From NCBI GenBank assembly GCA_001723765.1, contig MAYW01000017.1, forward strand, positions 1 through 47,154: a DNA stretch of 47,154 nt. The letters run 5' to 3'. Every line of letters starts with the position of its first letter. The first letter of the stretch is position 1. This DNA is from Candidatus Scalindua rubra (lineage in GTDB: Bacteria > Planctomycetota > Brocadiia > Brocadiales > Scalinduaceae). The notes under the pieces were generated by a model. The model did no database searches. It saw only the letters and a list, made by a program, of their open reading frames with translations, and was not told the DNA's origin. The position numbers and the translations under genes were made by a program. This document shows, one piece after another, positions 34,423 through 43,805 of this stretch.

Positions 34423-35835
34423 TCAGTACTCCAGTTTTAGAAGCCTATTAAAGAAAATTCTATACGCAAGCCTTAGGTATATTTTAAAATTAACCCAGGA
34501 CTTTATCTGGGATATCTGCCGATAAAAATATGAAAATCTTAAGTAATTGCTTTTTACCGCCAGTTGATAATAATATTCGAGTTTTTTTCTGGTTAAACCC
34601 TTCGGAACGTATGCAATACTATAAATGTCGAACTTTGACCAATCCTCAACCATAAATCCTTCTTTTTTAGCATCTTCATAAAGTTCTGTCCCGGGAAATG
34701 GAGAAGCCAAAGTAAAAGCGCAAACACTTTTCTTATGCCTTTTAGCAAATTCAATTGTCCTTTTCATTGACTCTTCTGTTTCGCCTGGCATACCGAGAAT
34801 GAATCCCATATCCGGAATAAGACCTGCCTCATTTATTAATCTTATTCCTTCTTCAATTTTTTCAATATTTTCTCCTTTTCGCATGCTTTTTAAGATTCTA
34901 TTGTCTGCGGATTCAACACCTATAAATAACTTAACACACCCACTTTTCCTCATAAGTTTTAATGTTTCCTTATCAATTCTATCGGCCCTGATATTACATC
35001 CCCATACAAGTGATTTGTTTAACTTTAACAATTCCTCACAAATCTCCTGAACCCACTGATTATCTACATTAAGTGTCGAGTCGCTAAATAATAAATTTCT
35101 GACATTATATTTATCGTACAACAGTTTGATTTCCCCAATAATATGTTCTGGTGATCTTTTACGTTGCTTTCTACCAAGAGCGTTTTTAGCTCCACAAAAT
35201 GTGCATCCAAAAGGGCATCCCCGGCTTAAAACCATGTTTGCATAATTCTTTTTAATCGTCCATACATCGAAATAATTTTCCATAGGCAATGATTCCCAAT
35301 CAGAAAAAGGTAAAGAGTCTAAATCTTGAATATACTCTCTAAAAGGATTAACCTTGACCTTCCCATTAGGCCTCCATGCAATACCCTTAACCTGATCAAA
35401 AGATTCCCCTTTTTGTACACTTTTAATTAAATCAAGCATTGTGTATTCACCTTCACCAATTACTGCCACATCTACTTCCTTGTTATTTTGCAACAGACTT
35501 TCATATGCTGCAGATGGATGTGCACCTCCAACAACAGTAATAACATCCGGAAAGAGTAATTTTACATCCTTCAAAAAAGGAAGAGTTTGAGGGAGATGAT
35601 TAGTCATAAGTGTTACACCAATAATTTTAGGGTTCAACTCTTTGATGTACTTAATAATATTATCTCGTTGTTCGTGGTAACCGAAGGCATCATACAAGGT
35701 AACTTTGCAACCTTGTTGCTTCAAAAAGCTCGAAATTACCGACAAACCTACTGGTTGAAGCACCCCGTTATAATCAGAAACATCATTAATATTTATAGGC
35801 AAATTCAGTAATAATGTTTTTGTTCCGGTATCCAT
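34423..35835 (-). CDS. radical SAM protein with B12-binding-like N-terminal domain
   Basis: 470 residues. N-terminal Rossmann domain with VLQPVGLSVISSFLKQQGCK, VVGGAHPSAAYESLL and AVIGEGEYTMLDL; DAFGYH replaces DxHxxG. Cluster cysteines C207, C211 and C214 in SRGCPFGCTFC. The barrel has FIGVESADNRILKSM and ILGMPGETEES. The ~60-residue C-terminal tail is helical and basic. ATG 35835. The closest relatives in this window are the 38824 and 28843 products. Reaction unknown. Confidence 0.85.
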   Translation of the reverse strand: MDTGTKTLLLNLPININDVSDYNGVLQPVGLSVISSFLKQQGCKVTLYDAFGYHEQRDNIIKYIKELNPKIIGVTLMTNHLPQTLPFLKDVKLLFPDVITVVGGAHPSAAYESLLQNNKEVDVAVIGEGEYTMLDLIKSVQKGESFDQVKGIAWRPNGKVKVNPFREYIQDLDSLPFSDWESLPMENYFDVWTIKKNYANMVLSRGCPFGCTFCGAKNALGRKQRKRSPEHIIGEIKLLYDKYNVRNLLFSDSTLNVDNQWVQEICEELLKLNKSLVWGCNIRADRIDKETLKLMRKSGCVKLFIGVESADNRILKSMRKGENIEKIEEGIRLINEAGLIPDMGFILGMPGETEESMKRTIEFAKRHKKSVCAFTLASPFPGTELYEDAKKEGFMVEDWSKFDIYSIAYVPKGLTRKKLEYYYQLAVKSNYLRFSYFYRQISQIKSWVNFKIYLRLAYRIFFNRLLKLEY

Positions 35836-35871
35836 TTTTACTTTCTAAAATCTTATATAAAAATTTATGTT

Positions 35872-36914
35872 TTAAGTATTTATTGCAACAGTTGGTTTAG
35901 CTATATTTTTATTAATAAAATAATAGAGGCTGCCAATGATAGTCACAGAAATCAATGCTGCTTCACCAAGTATTCTCAAAACAACTAAAAAAATTCCAAT
36001 TTCAGCTTTGTCGACTCCCAACAGCGTTAAGGCACCAAACCAACCAGCCTCAAGTGTCCCGAGGGCTCCGGGGATAAATCCTATAAGAATTAAGGTTTGA
36101 ACCAGTGGGGCAGCTAGCAGTACAGCGCCGAAAGAGACATGCATATTCAGTGACAGAATTACAATAAATATTCTTGCTACCAGGCTTAGTTCTTTTAAGA
36201 ATGAGTAGAAAAACAATTTTATGACGGTTTTTCTGTTTAGAGATGTAACGTTGTTTGATAGAGTGAAATCATTTTGAAATTTGTTTTTTAAGAAGGGAAA
36301 TCTTGAAGCAACTTTGAAAATAAATTTATATCCTAAAATTATTAGCTCTATCATTCTGGTATGATTATATAGAAATAAAATACTGAATAACATTATAGGT
36401 ATGGCAATAAAAACGATAGAAGCCTTTAGTGATAATATATTTAAAAAGAACAATAACGAGGGAATGAGCATTAATACTAGCACTAACAAATCAAACAATT
36501 GTTCAATGAATACAGTTAATGTACCCGTAACTACAGGCACTCTGTGTGATAACTTCAGAGAAATAGTTTTTAGTCCGTAATTGCCTATGTGAGGTACTAT
36601 ATTGTTAGAAGCAGTTCCTATTGCGCTAAAACAAAAAAATAACCTTTAATGGTATTTTGTAAATTAGTTAAATCCTGTACCACTGCTTTCCATTTCAAGC
36701 TTGTAAACGATATAATTCCAAAAGTCATAACAACTATTAAAATAAAATAATAATACTTAGTATTGAAAACACTATTTACAATTTCTTTCAAAGAAGTTCC
36801 TGAAAATCTAAGTATTAAGACAATAAATAAAAAACCCAGTATGGATAAAAACGCATTAACAATAATGTTCCTATATTTTTGGTATATACTTGAAATCATT
36901 GTTGTTAATTCCAT
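35872..36914 (-). pseudogene. AglD/LPG-synthase-type membrane protein, frameshifted
   Basis: The frame from ATG 36914 (AAAGGGGAAA just upstream) gives two membrane helices and KWKAVVQDLTNLQ, ending at KGYFFVLAQ. Seven A on the plus strand (36633-36639) mark the break. The -1 frame continues without stop as SAIGTASNNIVPHIGNYGLK, then VTGTLTVFIEQLFDLL and five more membrane helices including IGFIPGALGTLEAGWFG. This is the conserved layout of the lysylphosphatidylglycerol-synthetase-like TM family (UPF0104), whose members act in lipid or lipid-linked glycan transfer. One base restores a ~350-residue protein. Confidence 0.8.
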
Positions 36915-37711
36915 AAGTTGTTTCCCCTTTTTCTCGCAATGCCATATAATGAGCGCATTAAACGGAAGCCTACTAAAAAGATGCACTTTTTAATAATGTT
37001 GGCCTCTATTGGTATAGATTCTTCTTTATATAAAGGTATACATGCTTTTGATAGTAATTCAAATCCACATCCTTTAAACAAATCATCCGTCTCAGCCTGT
37101 GTAAAATGATAAGGATGATTGCTATCAATTTTCTTTAATACCGGTTTAAAAATCTTTATAAAGTCGACTATTATGTGTGTGCAGAATAATAAATATCCAT
37201 CATCCTTCAATAACCGTTTAATCTCGTTTAGAAAGCTGGTGCAATCTTTTACATGATCAATCGTGTTATTTGTTAAAATAATATCAAAACTGCTATTGGG
37301 AAAAGGAAGATCCTCTCCAGGAGATTTTAGAGGTATGGCTTTATCAGGAATTAGTTTGAAAACGTTAAGCTCCTGGTAAAAGTCCATTAAAGAGTCTGAA
37401 ACCACTAAAGTATCTGGAAGATGTTTTTCATTAATCTGTGCAACTCCAGAAAAGAAACCGAAAGGGCCTGAACCTATTTCTAAAACAGTTTTACCCTTAA
37501 AGAAATCGGTACCAATTCTCCAGTGTTTCAAAGAAGGTCTAACATGTCCTACTGGGTCAGGGTTATACGATGGCCTTTCAGTTTCGTATGTCCAAAAGGC
37601 TTTCTCTCTTTCCTGATAGACGCGCCATGCTGGATCTGAAAAGACAGGAGAATCAAGGATATAGACTCTTTCTTGCCTTTTTAATCCGTTGAGACATTCT
37701 TGTACGTTCAT
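36905..37711 (-). CDS. class I SAM-dependent methyltransferase
   Basis: 268 residues. TVLEIGSGPFGFFSGV (motif I, about 75-90), TLVVSDSLMDFYQ, and FDIILTNNTIDHVKDCTSF (motif IV region). A hydrophobic C-terminus contains IKKCIFLVGFRLMRSLYGIA. Its 3' end overlaps the start of the membrane-protein gene by 10 bp. ATG 37711 without a clear ribosome binding site. Probably methylates a sugar or lipid-linked intermediate. Confidence 0.8.
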   Translation of the reverse strand: MNVQECLNGLKRQERVYILDSPVFSDPAWRVYQEREKAFWTYETERPSYNPDPVGHVRPSLKHWRIGTDFFKGKTVLEIGSGPFGFFSGVAQINEKHLPDTLVVSDSLMDFYQELNVFKLIPDKAIPLKSPGEDLPFPNSSFDIILTNNTIDHVKDCTSFLNEIKRLLKDDGYLLFCTHIIVDFIKIFKPVLKKIDSNHPYHFTQAETDDLFKGCGFELLSKACIPLYKEESIPIEANIIKKCIFLVGFRLMRSLYGIARKRGNNLWN

Positions 37712-37729
37712 AACTATATGTTTCTAAGG

Positions 37730-38806
37730 TTAGTTTAAAGTTACCGAGGAGAATTTACCTCTTTTTAGTTTATTGGCGAAATATAGTGCAAATTTTTCGA
37801 AATTATATCCAATGATATTCGTAACCGCATCAGTCAGAGTTAAGCGAATTCCTGAAGGAATGCCAAGCATGGTTGGGGTACCCAGTACAATACAATTTTC
37901 ACATAATGGGGATATGTCTAGGTAGGTGCCTTCCAGCATGGACTTTCTAAGCTGAACTATTTTTTGGTTATTCCATATGTCCAAAAGTCCATTATCTTTT
38001 ATATTACCAAGCACGTATTCATGGTTTGCGTTATAAATGCATGGAACCACATCACCATTCCACATGATGCAAGTGGTACTCCATATTCTAGAGCATGGTG
38101 CGAAAAACCCGTTATGTTTCCTAAAAGAAAATTCATCTGTATCTTTAAATGTGTTACCCCAAGTAGATACTTCTCTTAAGCGCACTTCGTCTATGAGATT
38201 ATTAAATCTTTTTAAAAATGAGCATTTTTCTTCTTCTGTATAATTCCCAATTTCAAGCATTAAAATCGATAATACAGTATATGGTAATTTCAACATCTTC
38301 TTCTTTTTTAACTCAAGGAAGTAAAGAATATTTTCAAGAGTTTTATCGAAATTGGAACCTACTCTTGCCTTTTCATACATTTCTTTATTAAATCCATCAA
38401 AGGCAAAACTAACGCTAGAAACTCCAGACTCTAGCAACAAATCTGCCTTTTCTCTGTTTAGAAGTGTAGCATTTGTATTGAGTAAGACTTTTATCCCATT
38501 GCTAGAGGCATACTTTATCATATCGAAAAACTCCGAATGCATCATGGATTCACCGCCTATTGCCAATGTGATTGAAGAAGCGTAATCCTTAATTTCATCA
38601 ATGATATTTTTATAAAGTTCATACTCCATACGTCCTTTTTGAACATTTACCATATCGGTACCATTTGGACACATAATGCATTTTAAATTGCAGTGGTTGG
38701 TAGGTTCTAACCAAATAAAACTTGGAGGATTATTTAACTCGATCCTATGTTGGTGATAATTCCTTAATGCCTTAATATTATTAAACAGTATTTTAGCTTT
38801 CTTCAT
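37730..38806 (-). CDS. radical SAM/SPASM protein
   Basis: 358 residues. WLEPTNHCNLKCIMCPNG carries C39, C43 and C46. SITLAIGGESMMHSEF is the GGE motif. The SPASM region has APCSRIWSTTCIMWNGDVVPC and ISPLCENCIVLG. The architecture matches SPASM enzymes that use extra 4Fe-4S clusters. In glycan loci such proteins may dehydrogenate or epimerise sugars, but many act on peptides. No precursor peptide gene is seen nearby. ATG 38806. Confidence 0.85.
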   Translation of the reverse strand: MKKAKILFNNIKALRNYHQHRIELNNPPSFIWLEPTNHCNLKCIMCPNGTDMVNVQKGRMEYELYKNIIDEIKDYASSITLAIGGESMMHSEFFDMIKYASSNGIKVLLNTNATLLNREKADLLLESGVSSVSFAFDGFNKEMYEKARVGSNFDKTLENILYFLELKKKKMLKLPYTVLSILMLEIGNYTEEEKCSFLKRFNNLIDEVRLREVSTWGNTFKDTDEFSFRKHNGFFAPCSRIWSTTCIMWNGDVVPCIYNANHEYVLGNIKDNGLLDIWNNQKIVQLRKSMLEGTYLDISPLCENCIVLGTPTMLGIPSGIRLTLTDAVTNIIGYNFEKFALYFANKLKRGKFSSVTLN

Positions 38807-38823
38807 TATTATTTAATCTATTC

Positions 38824-40455
38824 CTACTTAATAACAGGATTCTTAAACTTCTGCTTATGGAATTGTATTGCATCCTTAATTACGGCAAGTCGTGATATCT
38901 GGTGCGTCTTATGAGCAATGTAACGCAGATACAATGCTTTAAGTATGACAAAAGGGTGGAACAGAAAAAACTTAATTAAGAATGTGATAAAACCGGGGTA
39001 AGTAAAGAGATTTTTATTTCTATCCACTATCGACATACTTTGAAATTCATCGCCGATTTTTTTGAGCTCTTCAAGTGGAACAGATGTTGAAAATTCAGGA
39101 TAATCAGTAGTATATGTGAATTCGCCAAATTTGTTTCCTCCTGAGAGATATTTAGCATTACTGATTTCAAAATCAAAAGAAGGTGTACCGGGCATTGGCA
39201 TATAATAGTTAACTGCCACGTTAGTAGCCTTAATCTTTTTAAGCAATTGCTTTGTCAGTCTACGGTCTTCTTCAGTTTCTTCTGGATGACCTACGATAAT
39301 AAAGGCAAAAGTGTTAATGCCAACTTCGTTATAAATCTTAAAGGCATTTTCTATCTGTTCGACAGTAATGCCTTTCTTCATAGCATCTAAGATTTTTTGT
39401 GAACCAGATTCAACGCCAATAGCTAAAAGCAGAACACCAGCATTTTTCATCAGTTCCACTGTTTCTTTTTTTACTTTGTCAACTCTTGCATGGCAAAAAA
39501 ACTTTGTTTTAATATTTCTTTCAATTATCTTTTTACAGAATTCGACGGTACGACTTTCTCTAAAATAAAAGAGATCATCAAGTACGACAAAACCCTCGAT
39601 ATTGAACTTATTTATTTGCCATTCTATTTCATCTATCAAATCATCAACACTTCTTTCCCTGTATGAACTACGGATGTTTGTGGTACAAAATTCACATTTA
39701 TAGGGACATCCACGACTCCCAAAAATAAAACCCGACCTTAGGTAATGTCCTGGTATGCTCTGCAAACGGAAATCTACATATTTTTCATAATCTACAAGCT
39801 CGAATGCAGGGCGAAGGATATAATCCATTGGCAGAAAAGACCTCTGAGGTGTAAATTCAATTTTATCATCTTTTAAGTATGCAATGCCTTTAACATCCTC
39901 TATTGGTTCTTTAAAATTCAAAGCATCTAGCAACTCGACCATAGTAATTTCAGACTCTCCAATAGCACAAAAATCTGCATCATTTGAGAGTAAATCCTTA
40001 GGGTTTGAAGTTGCATGTTTACCGCCACAGATTATAATTTTTCCGGGCATGTCTTTTCGAACCTTAGACATTAATCGTTGGGTAATCCTGAATGTAGAAC
40101 TTATAACGCCGAATCCGATAAAGTCAGGATCATAGTTCTTGAGGTCTTTCCAGATGCGTTTATTATATCGAATATTGAGTGGATAAAGTTCGTCCAGGAA
40201 TTCGAAAATTCTCACCTCGTATTGATTATCCAGTAAATATGCCCCGATATATAAGAGTCCCAGTGCCGGACGGCCACCCTTTCTTGGTTGAATTAAGGCA
40301 ATCCTATTTTTCCCTCTTTTGTCAGATCTATCGCTAGATCTATCAAGGATGGCATTACTCTCTTCAATAATAACTCTATCTTTGTCACTCAGTTTAGAAG
40401 TTGCCTTCTTTTCAATGTGAGAAACTGTATTATCCACAACACATCGCACGCTCAT
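38824..40455 (-). CDS. radical SAM protein with B12-binding-like N-terminal domain
   Basis: 543 residues. A charged N-terminal extension of ~48 residues precedes RIALIQPRKGGRPALGLLYI. The Rossmann domain ends at IICGGKHATSNPKDL and CAIGESEITM. Cluster cysteines C250, C254 and C257 in GSRGCPYKCEFC. The barrel has LAIGVESGSQKILDAM and IIVGHPEET. DxHxxG is missing. The C-terminus has a hydrophobic patch, possibly a membrane contact. AGGAGG precedes ATG 40455. Reaction unknown. Confidence 0.85.
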   Translation of the reverse strand: MSVRCVVDNTVSHIEKKATSKLSDKDRVIIEESNAILDRSSDRSDKRGKNRIALIQPRKGGRPALGLLYIGAYLLDNQYEVRIFEFLDELYPLNIRYNKRIWKDLKNYDPDFIGFGVISSTFRITQRLMSKVRKDMPGKIIICGGKHATSNPKDLLSNDADFCAIGESEITMVELLDALNFKEPIEDVKGIAYLKDDKIEFTPQRSFLPMDYILRPAFELVDYEKYVDFRLQSIPGHYLRSGFIFGSRGCPYKCEFCTTNIRSSYRERSVDDLIDEIEWQINKFNIEGFVVLDDLFYFRESRTVEFCKKIIERNIKTKFFCHARVDKVKKETVELMKNAGVLLLAIGVESGSQKILDAMKKGITVEQIENAFKIYNEVGINTFAFIIVGHPEETEEDRRLTKQLLKKIKATNVAVNYYMPMPGTPSFDFEISNAKYLSGGNKFGEFTYTTDYPEFSTSVPLEELKKIGDEFQSMSIVDRNKNLFTYPGFITFLIKFFLFHPFVILKALYLRYIAHKTHQISRLAVIKDAIQFHKQKFKNPVIK

Positions 40456-40481
40456 ATAATTGAAACCTCCTCGATTAATGA

Positions 40482-41729
40482 CTATTTGACTTCAAAAAAC
40501 TCTTTTACCTTGTTTGCAATATATAACATGTCTTTTTTTCCGAGGCCTATGTGTGTAGGAAGGAAAATAAGTTTATTGTGCAATTTCTGAGCATTTGGGA
40601 ATTTACCATTTACATACGGCTTAAACCGTTCAAGGGTTGTTGTATCAATGGCCGTCTCGTCTTGAGCATCTATTTTATTTATGGTTAAAAAGCGCTGTAA
40701 TTCTTTGCTCCTTTCAGTCCAGATTGCATAATGTACGGCTACATGCTCCCTATCTATAAAATTTGGTGGGATATGCAAACCTGGAATGCGTGATAATTCC
40801 TCAGTCAGAATTCTAGCATTTTCCATTCGTCTTTTATTTGTTCTGTCTATTCTTTTAAGTTGGCGAAGCCCCAATCTTGCCTGAACATTATTCATATCTA
40901 TCTTAAAATTGTCTGGTACGCTATCATAAGGCGGCATTTTAACCCTGAATCTTCCGGCATATTCTTCCTTACCCTTCACCTGAAATTGATATACTAAAGG
41001 ATATAGTGAGAATCTGTAAAAATATGGAAGATTGAGAAATTTAAGTAAGATGCCTTTCAATGTCTGTGTACTAAGGTCTTTTAAGGAAATATGTTTGAAA
41101 TCTTTTTTCATATCTCGTAGTTTATTAATAAATACATCATCATCTGACGTTACCATTGCTCCACCATATCCATAAAAACTCTTACCATAACCAAAACTGA
41201 ATGAACCAATATCAAAAGAGCCGATTCGTTTATTTTTATAAGTAGCACCACATGATCTTGCACAATCCTCGACCACTCGTAAATTATGTTTCTTGGCAAT
41301 TTCCATAATTGGGTCCATATCAGCAGGAAGTCCGTTTAGGTGTGTTGGGAAAATTACTTTGGTTTTTGGAGTTATAGCTTTTTCAATCTTCGAAGGATCT
41401 ATGCTTTGGCTTTCAAATTCTACATCAACAAAAACTGGTTTTAAACCAGCCATGATTGCCATTGCAGCATCTACCCAAAATGTAAATGCTGGCAGAATTA
41501 CCTCAACTCCTTCATTTAGCTCTAAGGCCTTAAGGCTAAAATATGTCCCTGTACGACAGTAGGGAAAGGCGACTGCATCTTTAGTACCTATATATTTAGC
41601 ATACGCCTTCTCTAATTGTTCTACTTTGTCGTTATATGTTGCTTTTTTTGTATTCACCATCTGTAATAACGACGAAATAATTTCAATTGCTTTTAAGTCA
41701 ACCGATGTTCTTGAAATTGCTTTTAACAT
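40482..41729 (-). CDS. DegT/DnrJ/EryC1 sugar aminotransferase
   Basis: 415 residues. VAFPYCRTGTYFSLKALEL, VVEDCARSCGATYKNKRIG (PLP-binding Asp) and SFSFGYGKSFYGYGGAMV, whose Lys is the Schiff-base residue. Substrate-side features include IYFPTHLNG-like text (VIFPTHLNGLPADM). Slightly longer than the 9239 enzyme and clearly a separate subfamily. GGAGG lies nine bases before ATG 41729. Would make an amino sugar from a nucleotide-keto-sugar. Confidence 0.9.
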   Translation of the reverse strand: MLKAISRTSVDLKAIEIISSLLQMVNTKKATYNDKVEQLEKAYAKYIGTKDAVAFPYCRTGTYFSLKALELNEGVEVILPAFTFWVDAAMAIMAGLKPVFVDVEFESQSIDPSKIEKAITPKTKVIFPTHLNGLPADMDPIMEIAKKHNLRVVEDCARSCGATYKNKRIGSFDIGSFSFGYGKSFYGYGGAMVTSDDDVFINKLRDMKKDFKHISLKDLSTQTLKGILLKFLNLPYFYRFSLYPLVYQFQVKGKEEYAGRFRVKMPPYDSVPDNFKIDMNNVQARLGLRQLKRIDRTNKRRMENARILTEELSRIPGLHIPPNFIDREHVAVHYAIWTERSKELQRFLTINKIDAQDETAIDTTTLERFKPYVNGKFPNAQKLHNKLIFLPTHIGLGKKDMLYIANKVKEFFEVK

Positions 41730-41770
41730 TTTTTTCCTCCCAAATTTTTATTTAAAGATATTAAAAATAA

Positions 41771-42772
41771 TCACACATACTGTTTAATACGAAGATTATC
41801 ACATTTAGAACATGTCTCCAATTTGCTATGGTTCTTTCTAAAATTGGTAAATCTATCACCTTGCCAGACATCTTTAATGTTTGTTTCTAATATGTTTCCG
41901 AACTTATAATCAGGTAAAACGCAGCAAGGAATCATATCTCCCTTTTGAGTTATATAGGGATAGTCCATTAACCTTGTACAACACGAATCAATTCTTAAGA
42001 AATTTTTGGTATGTTTATACACAATACTTTTTAAACCGTCATAAAATTGATCCTGCATACAATCTATTCTTATATTGTATTTTTTTCTTAATCTGGCAAA
42101 TTCTTTGAATATCTCTTTCTCTTCTTTCATATTTGGTCGTTCAAGACCTGTTTCAAAATATTTTGTCATTCGGATTACGTTTATTCTATCAACTCCTTTT
42201 TTTGCACCCCATTCGATTATGTCGTAAACATCTTTTTCCTTATTTTTTATAAGAACAGCTTGAAGGACTATTTTGGGAATAGAGGTGCTCAGTTCCTTCT
42301 TCAACCTGATTAAATTCTCTACGTACTCAAAAACTTGATAATTTTTATGAACTTTGCCATCTATTTCACCATCATCAATACCTTCTACTGAAAATGTAAT
42401 AGTATCTAATCCTGATGAGATTAACTTCCTGAGTTTTCCTTCTGTATTTAATAAGAGACCATTGGTTGTTATTTTGACCAAAAGGCCTTTTGATTTACAA
42501 TATTGTATAGCTTCGAATATTTTTGGATAAACGAAAGGTTCACCCAGTCCTACAAGGCTTATTTCTTCAGCATTATCAAGCCTATCTATAATCTTCTTAA
42601 ATACTTCAAAATCAATATGCGTGTTCTCTGTATCAACATGATGTCTTGGGCACATTCCACAATCTAAATTACAAACATCCGTAATAGCCAACTGGATGTA
42701 ATATGGCAACTTAGTTGGTGTATGAAATACTTTTTTCAATATTCTCAATGGAGAAGGTTCTTTATTGAGCAT
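41771..42772 (-). CDS. radical SAM/SPASM protein, tandem copy 1
   Basis: 333 residues. DVCNLDCGMCPRH has the cluster cysteines, and EISLVGLGEPFVYP has the GEP motif. SPASM cysteines are in SCCTRLMDYPY, GDMIPCCVLPDYKFGNIL and LETCSKCDNL. It is a paralogue of the upstream gene 42779-43783, sharing IRIDCMQDQFYDGLK and FRKNH blocks. I use ATG 42772; the frame could begin at TTG 42778, adjacent to the upstream stop. Reaction unknown. Confidence 0.85.
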   Translation of the reverse strand: MLNKEPSPLRILKKVFHTPTKLPYYIQLAITDVCNLDCGMCPRHHVDTENTHIDFEVFKKIIDRLDNAEEISLVGLGEPFVYPKIFEAIQYCKSKGLLVKITTNGLLLNTEGKLRKLISSGLDTITFSVEGIDDGEIDGKVHKNYQVFEYVENLIRLKKELSTSIPKIVLQAVLIKNKEKDVYDIIEWGAKKGVDRINVIRMTKYFETGLERPNMKEEKEIFKEFARLRKKYNIRIDCMQDQFYDGLKSIVYKHTKNFLRIDSCCTRLMDYPYITQKGDMIPCCVLPDYKFGNILETNIKDVWQGDRFTNFRKNHSKLETCSKCDNLRIKQYV

Positions 42773-42778
42773 ACACAA

Positions 42779-43783
42779 TCACACTTTGATACTTTTTTGT
42801 CTTAAAGTGAAAACATCACAATTCGAGCACCAAGGAATTTTAAAATGGTTTTTTCGAAAATTGTTATATTTTTCACTATTCCAAATCTCTCTTAGATTAC
42901 TTTCCAATAAGTTATGAATTTTATTATTAACCAGTGCACAACAGGGACGAACATCTCCTTCTAGATTTATATACGTAAAATCATTCAATCTTGCACAGTT
43001 TCTATCGTACTCCAGAAAATGTTTGAGATGTTTATAAAGGAATCCCTTTAGGCCATCATAAAACTGGTCTTGTACACAATCTATTCTTATGTTGTATTTT
43101 TTTCTTAATCTGGCAAATTCCCTGAAAATGGCTTGTTCTTCAATCACATTGGGCCTCTCCACATCTGTTAATGTATTTAAGTCGAAACGCGCAACGTTTA
43201 TCCTATCAACTCCATTCATTACACCCCATTCAATAACATCAAAAAGATCTTGCTCTTTGCCTTTTATCATGAGTGTTTGGAGTGTTACTGTAGGAGTTGG
43301 TGAATTTAATTCTTTCTTTAATTCTATCAATCTTTTTATATTCTCTAGGGCTTTCAGATTTTGATGTGCTATCTCATTAATTTCTTTAATGCTCTCTACG
43401 GAAAAAGCTATCAGATCAAGTCCTGAAGAAATCAAATTAGTAATTTTACTATCTTCGTTTAATAGGAGACCATTTGTAGTAGTTTGCACTTCAAAACCCT
43501 TACTCTTGCAATATTTAATTGCATCAATAATTCTTGGGTGAGCCAGCGGCTCTCCATATCCTGTAAGATTTAACGTATAAACACCGTCAAGTTTATCTAC
43601 TATTCTTTTAAACAGATCAAAATCCATGTGTTTTATGCCCAATTTGATGAAATTTCTTACACACATCTTGCAGTCCAAGTTACAAATATTTGTTATCTCA
43701 ATTTGGGCAAAATTAGGTATCTCCGTAGGGATATTAAAGAATTTATTAAACGCCCTTATTGGGAAAGACATCTTTTTTGACAT
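42779..43783 (-). CDS. radical SAM/SPASM protein, tandem copy 2
   Basis: 334 residues. ICNLDCKMCVRN carries C34, C38 and C41. YTLNLTGYGEPLAHP has the GEP motif. SPASM part: CARLNDFTYINLEGDVRPCCAL and IPWCSNCDVF. Similar throughout to the downstream copy, including KKYNIRIDCVQDQFYDGLK. The two probably arose by tandem duplication and then diverged in the middle. ATG 43783. Reaction unknown. Confidence 0.85.
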   Translation of the reverse strand: MSKKMSFPIRAFNKFFNIPTEIPNFAQIEITNICNLDCKMCVRNFIKLGIKHMDFDLFKRIVDKLDGVYTLNLTGYGEPLAHPRIIDAIKYCKSKGFEVQTTTNGLLLNEDSKITNLISSGLDLIAFSVESIKEINEIAHQNLKALENIKRLIELKKELNSPTPTVTLQTLMIKGKEQDLFDVIEWGVMNGVDRINVARFDLNTLTDVERPNVIEEQAIFREFARLRKKYNIRIDCVQDQFYDGLKGFLYKHLKHFLEYDRNCARLNDFTYINLEGDVRPCCALVNNKIHNLLESNLREIWNSEKYNNFRKNHFKIPWCSNCDVFTLRQKSIKV

Positions 43784-43805
43784 AATATTTTCTATTAAAA
43801 TAAAC

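Noticed and set aside
28843-43783. RiPP (modified peptide) cluster
   Set aside because: SPASM enzymes are abundant, but no precursor peptide, protease or transporter gene is visible and the neighbours are sugar enzymes.
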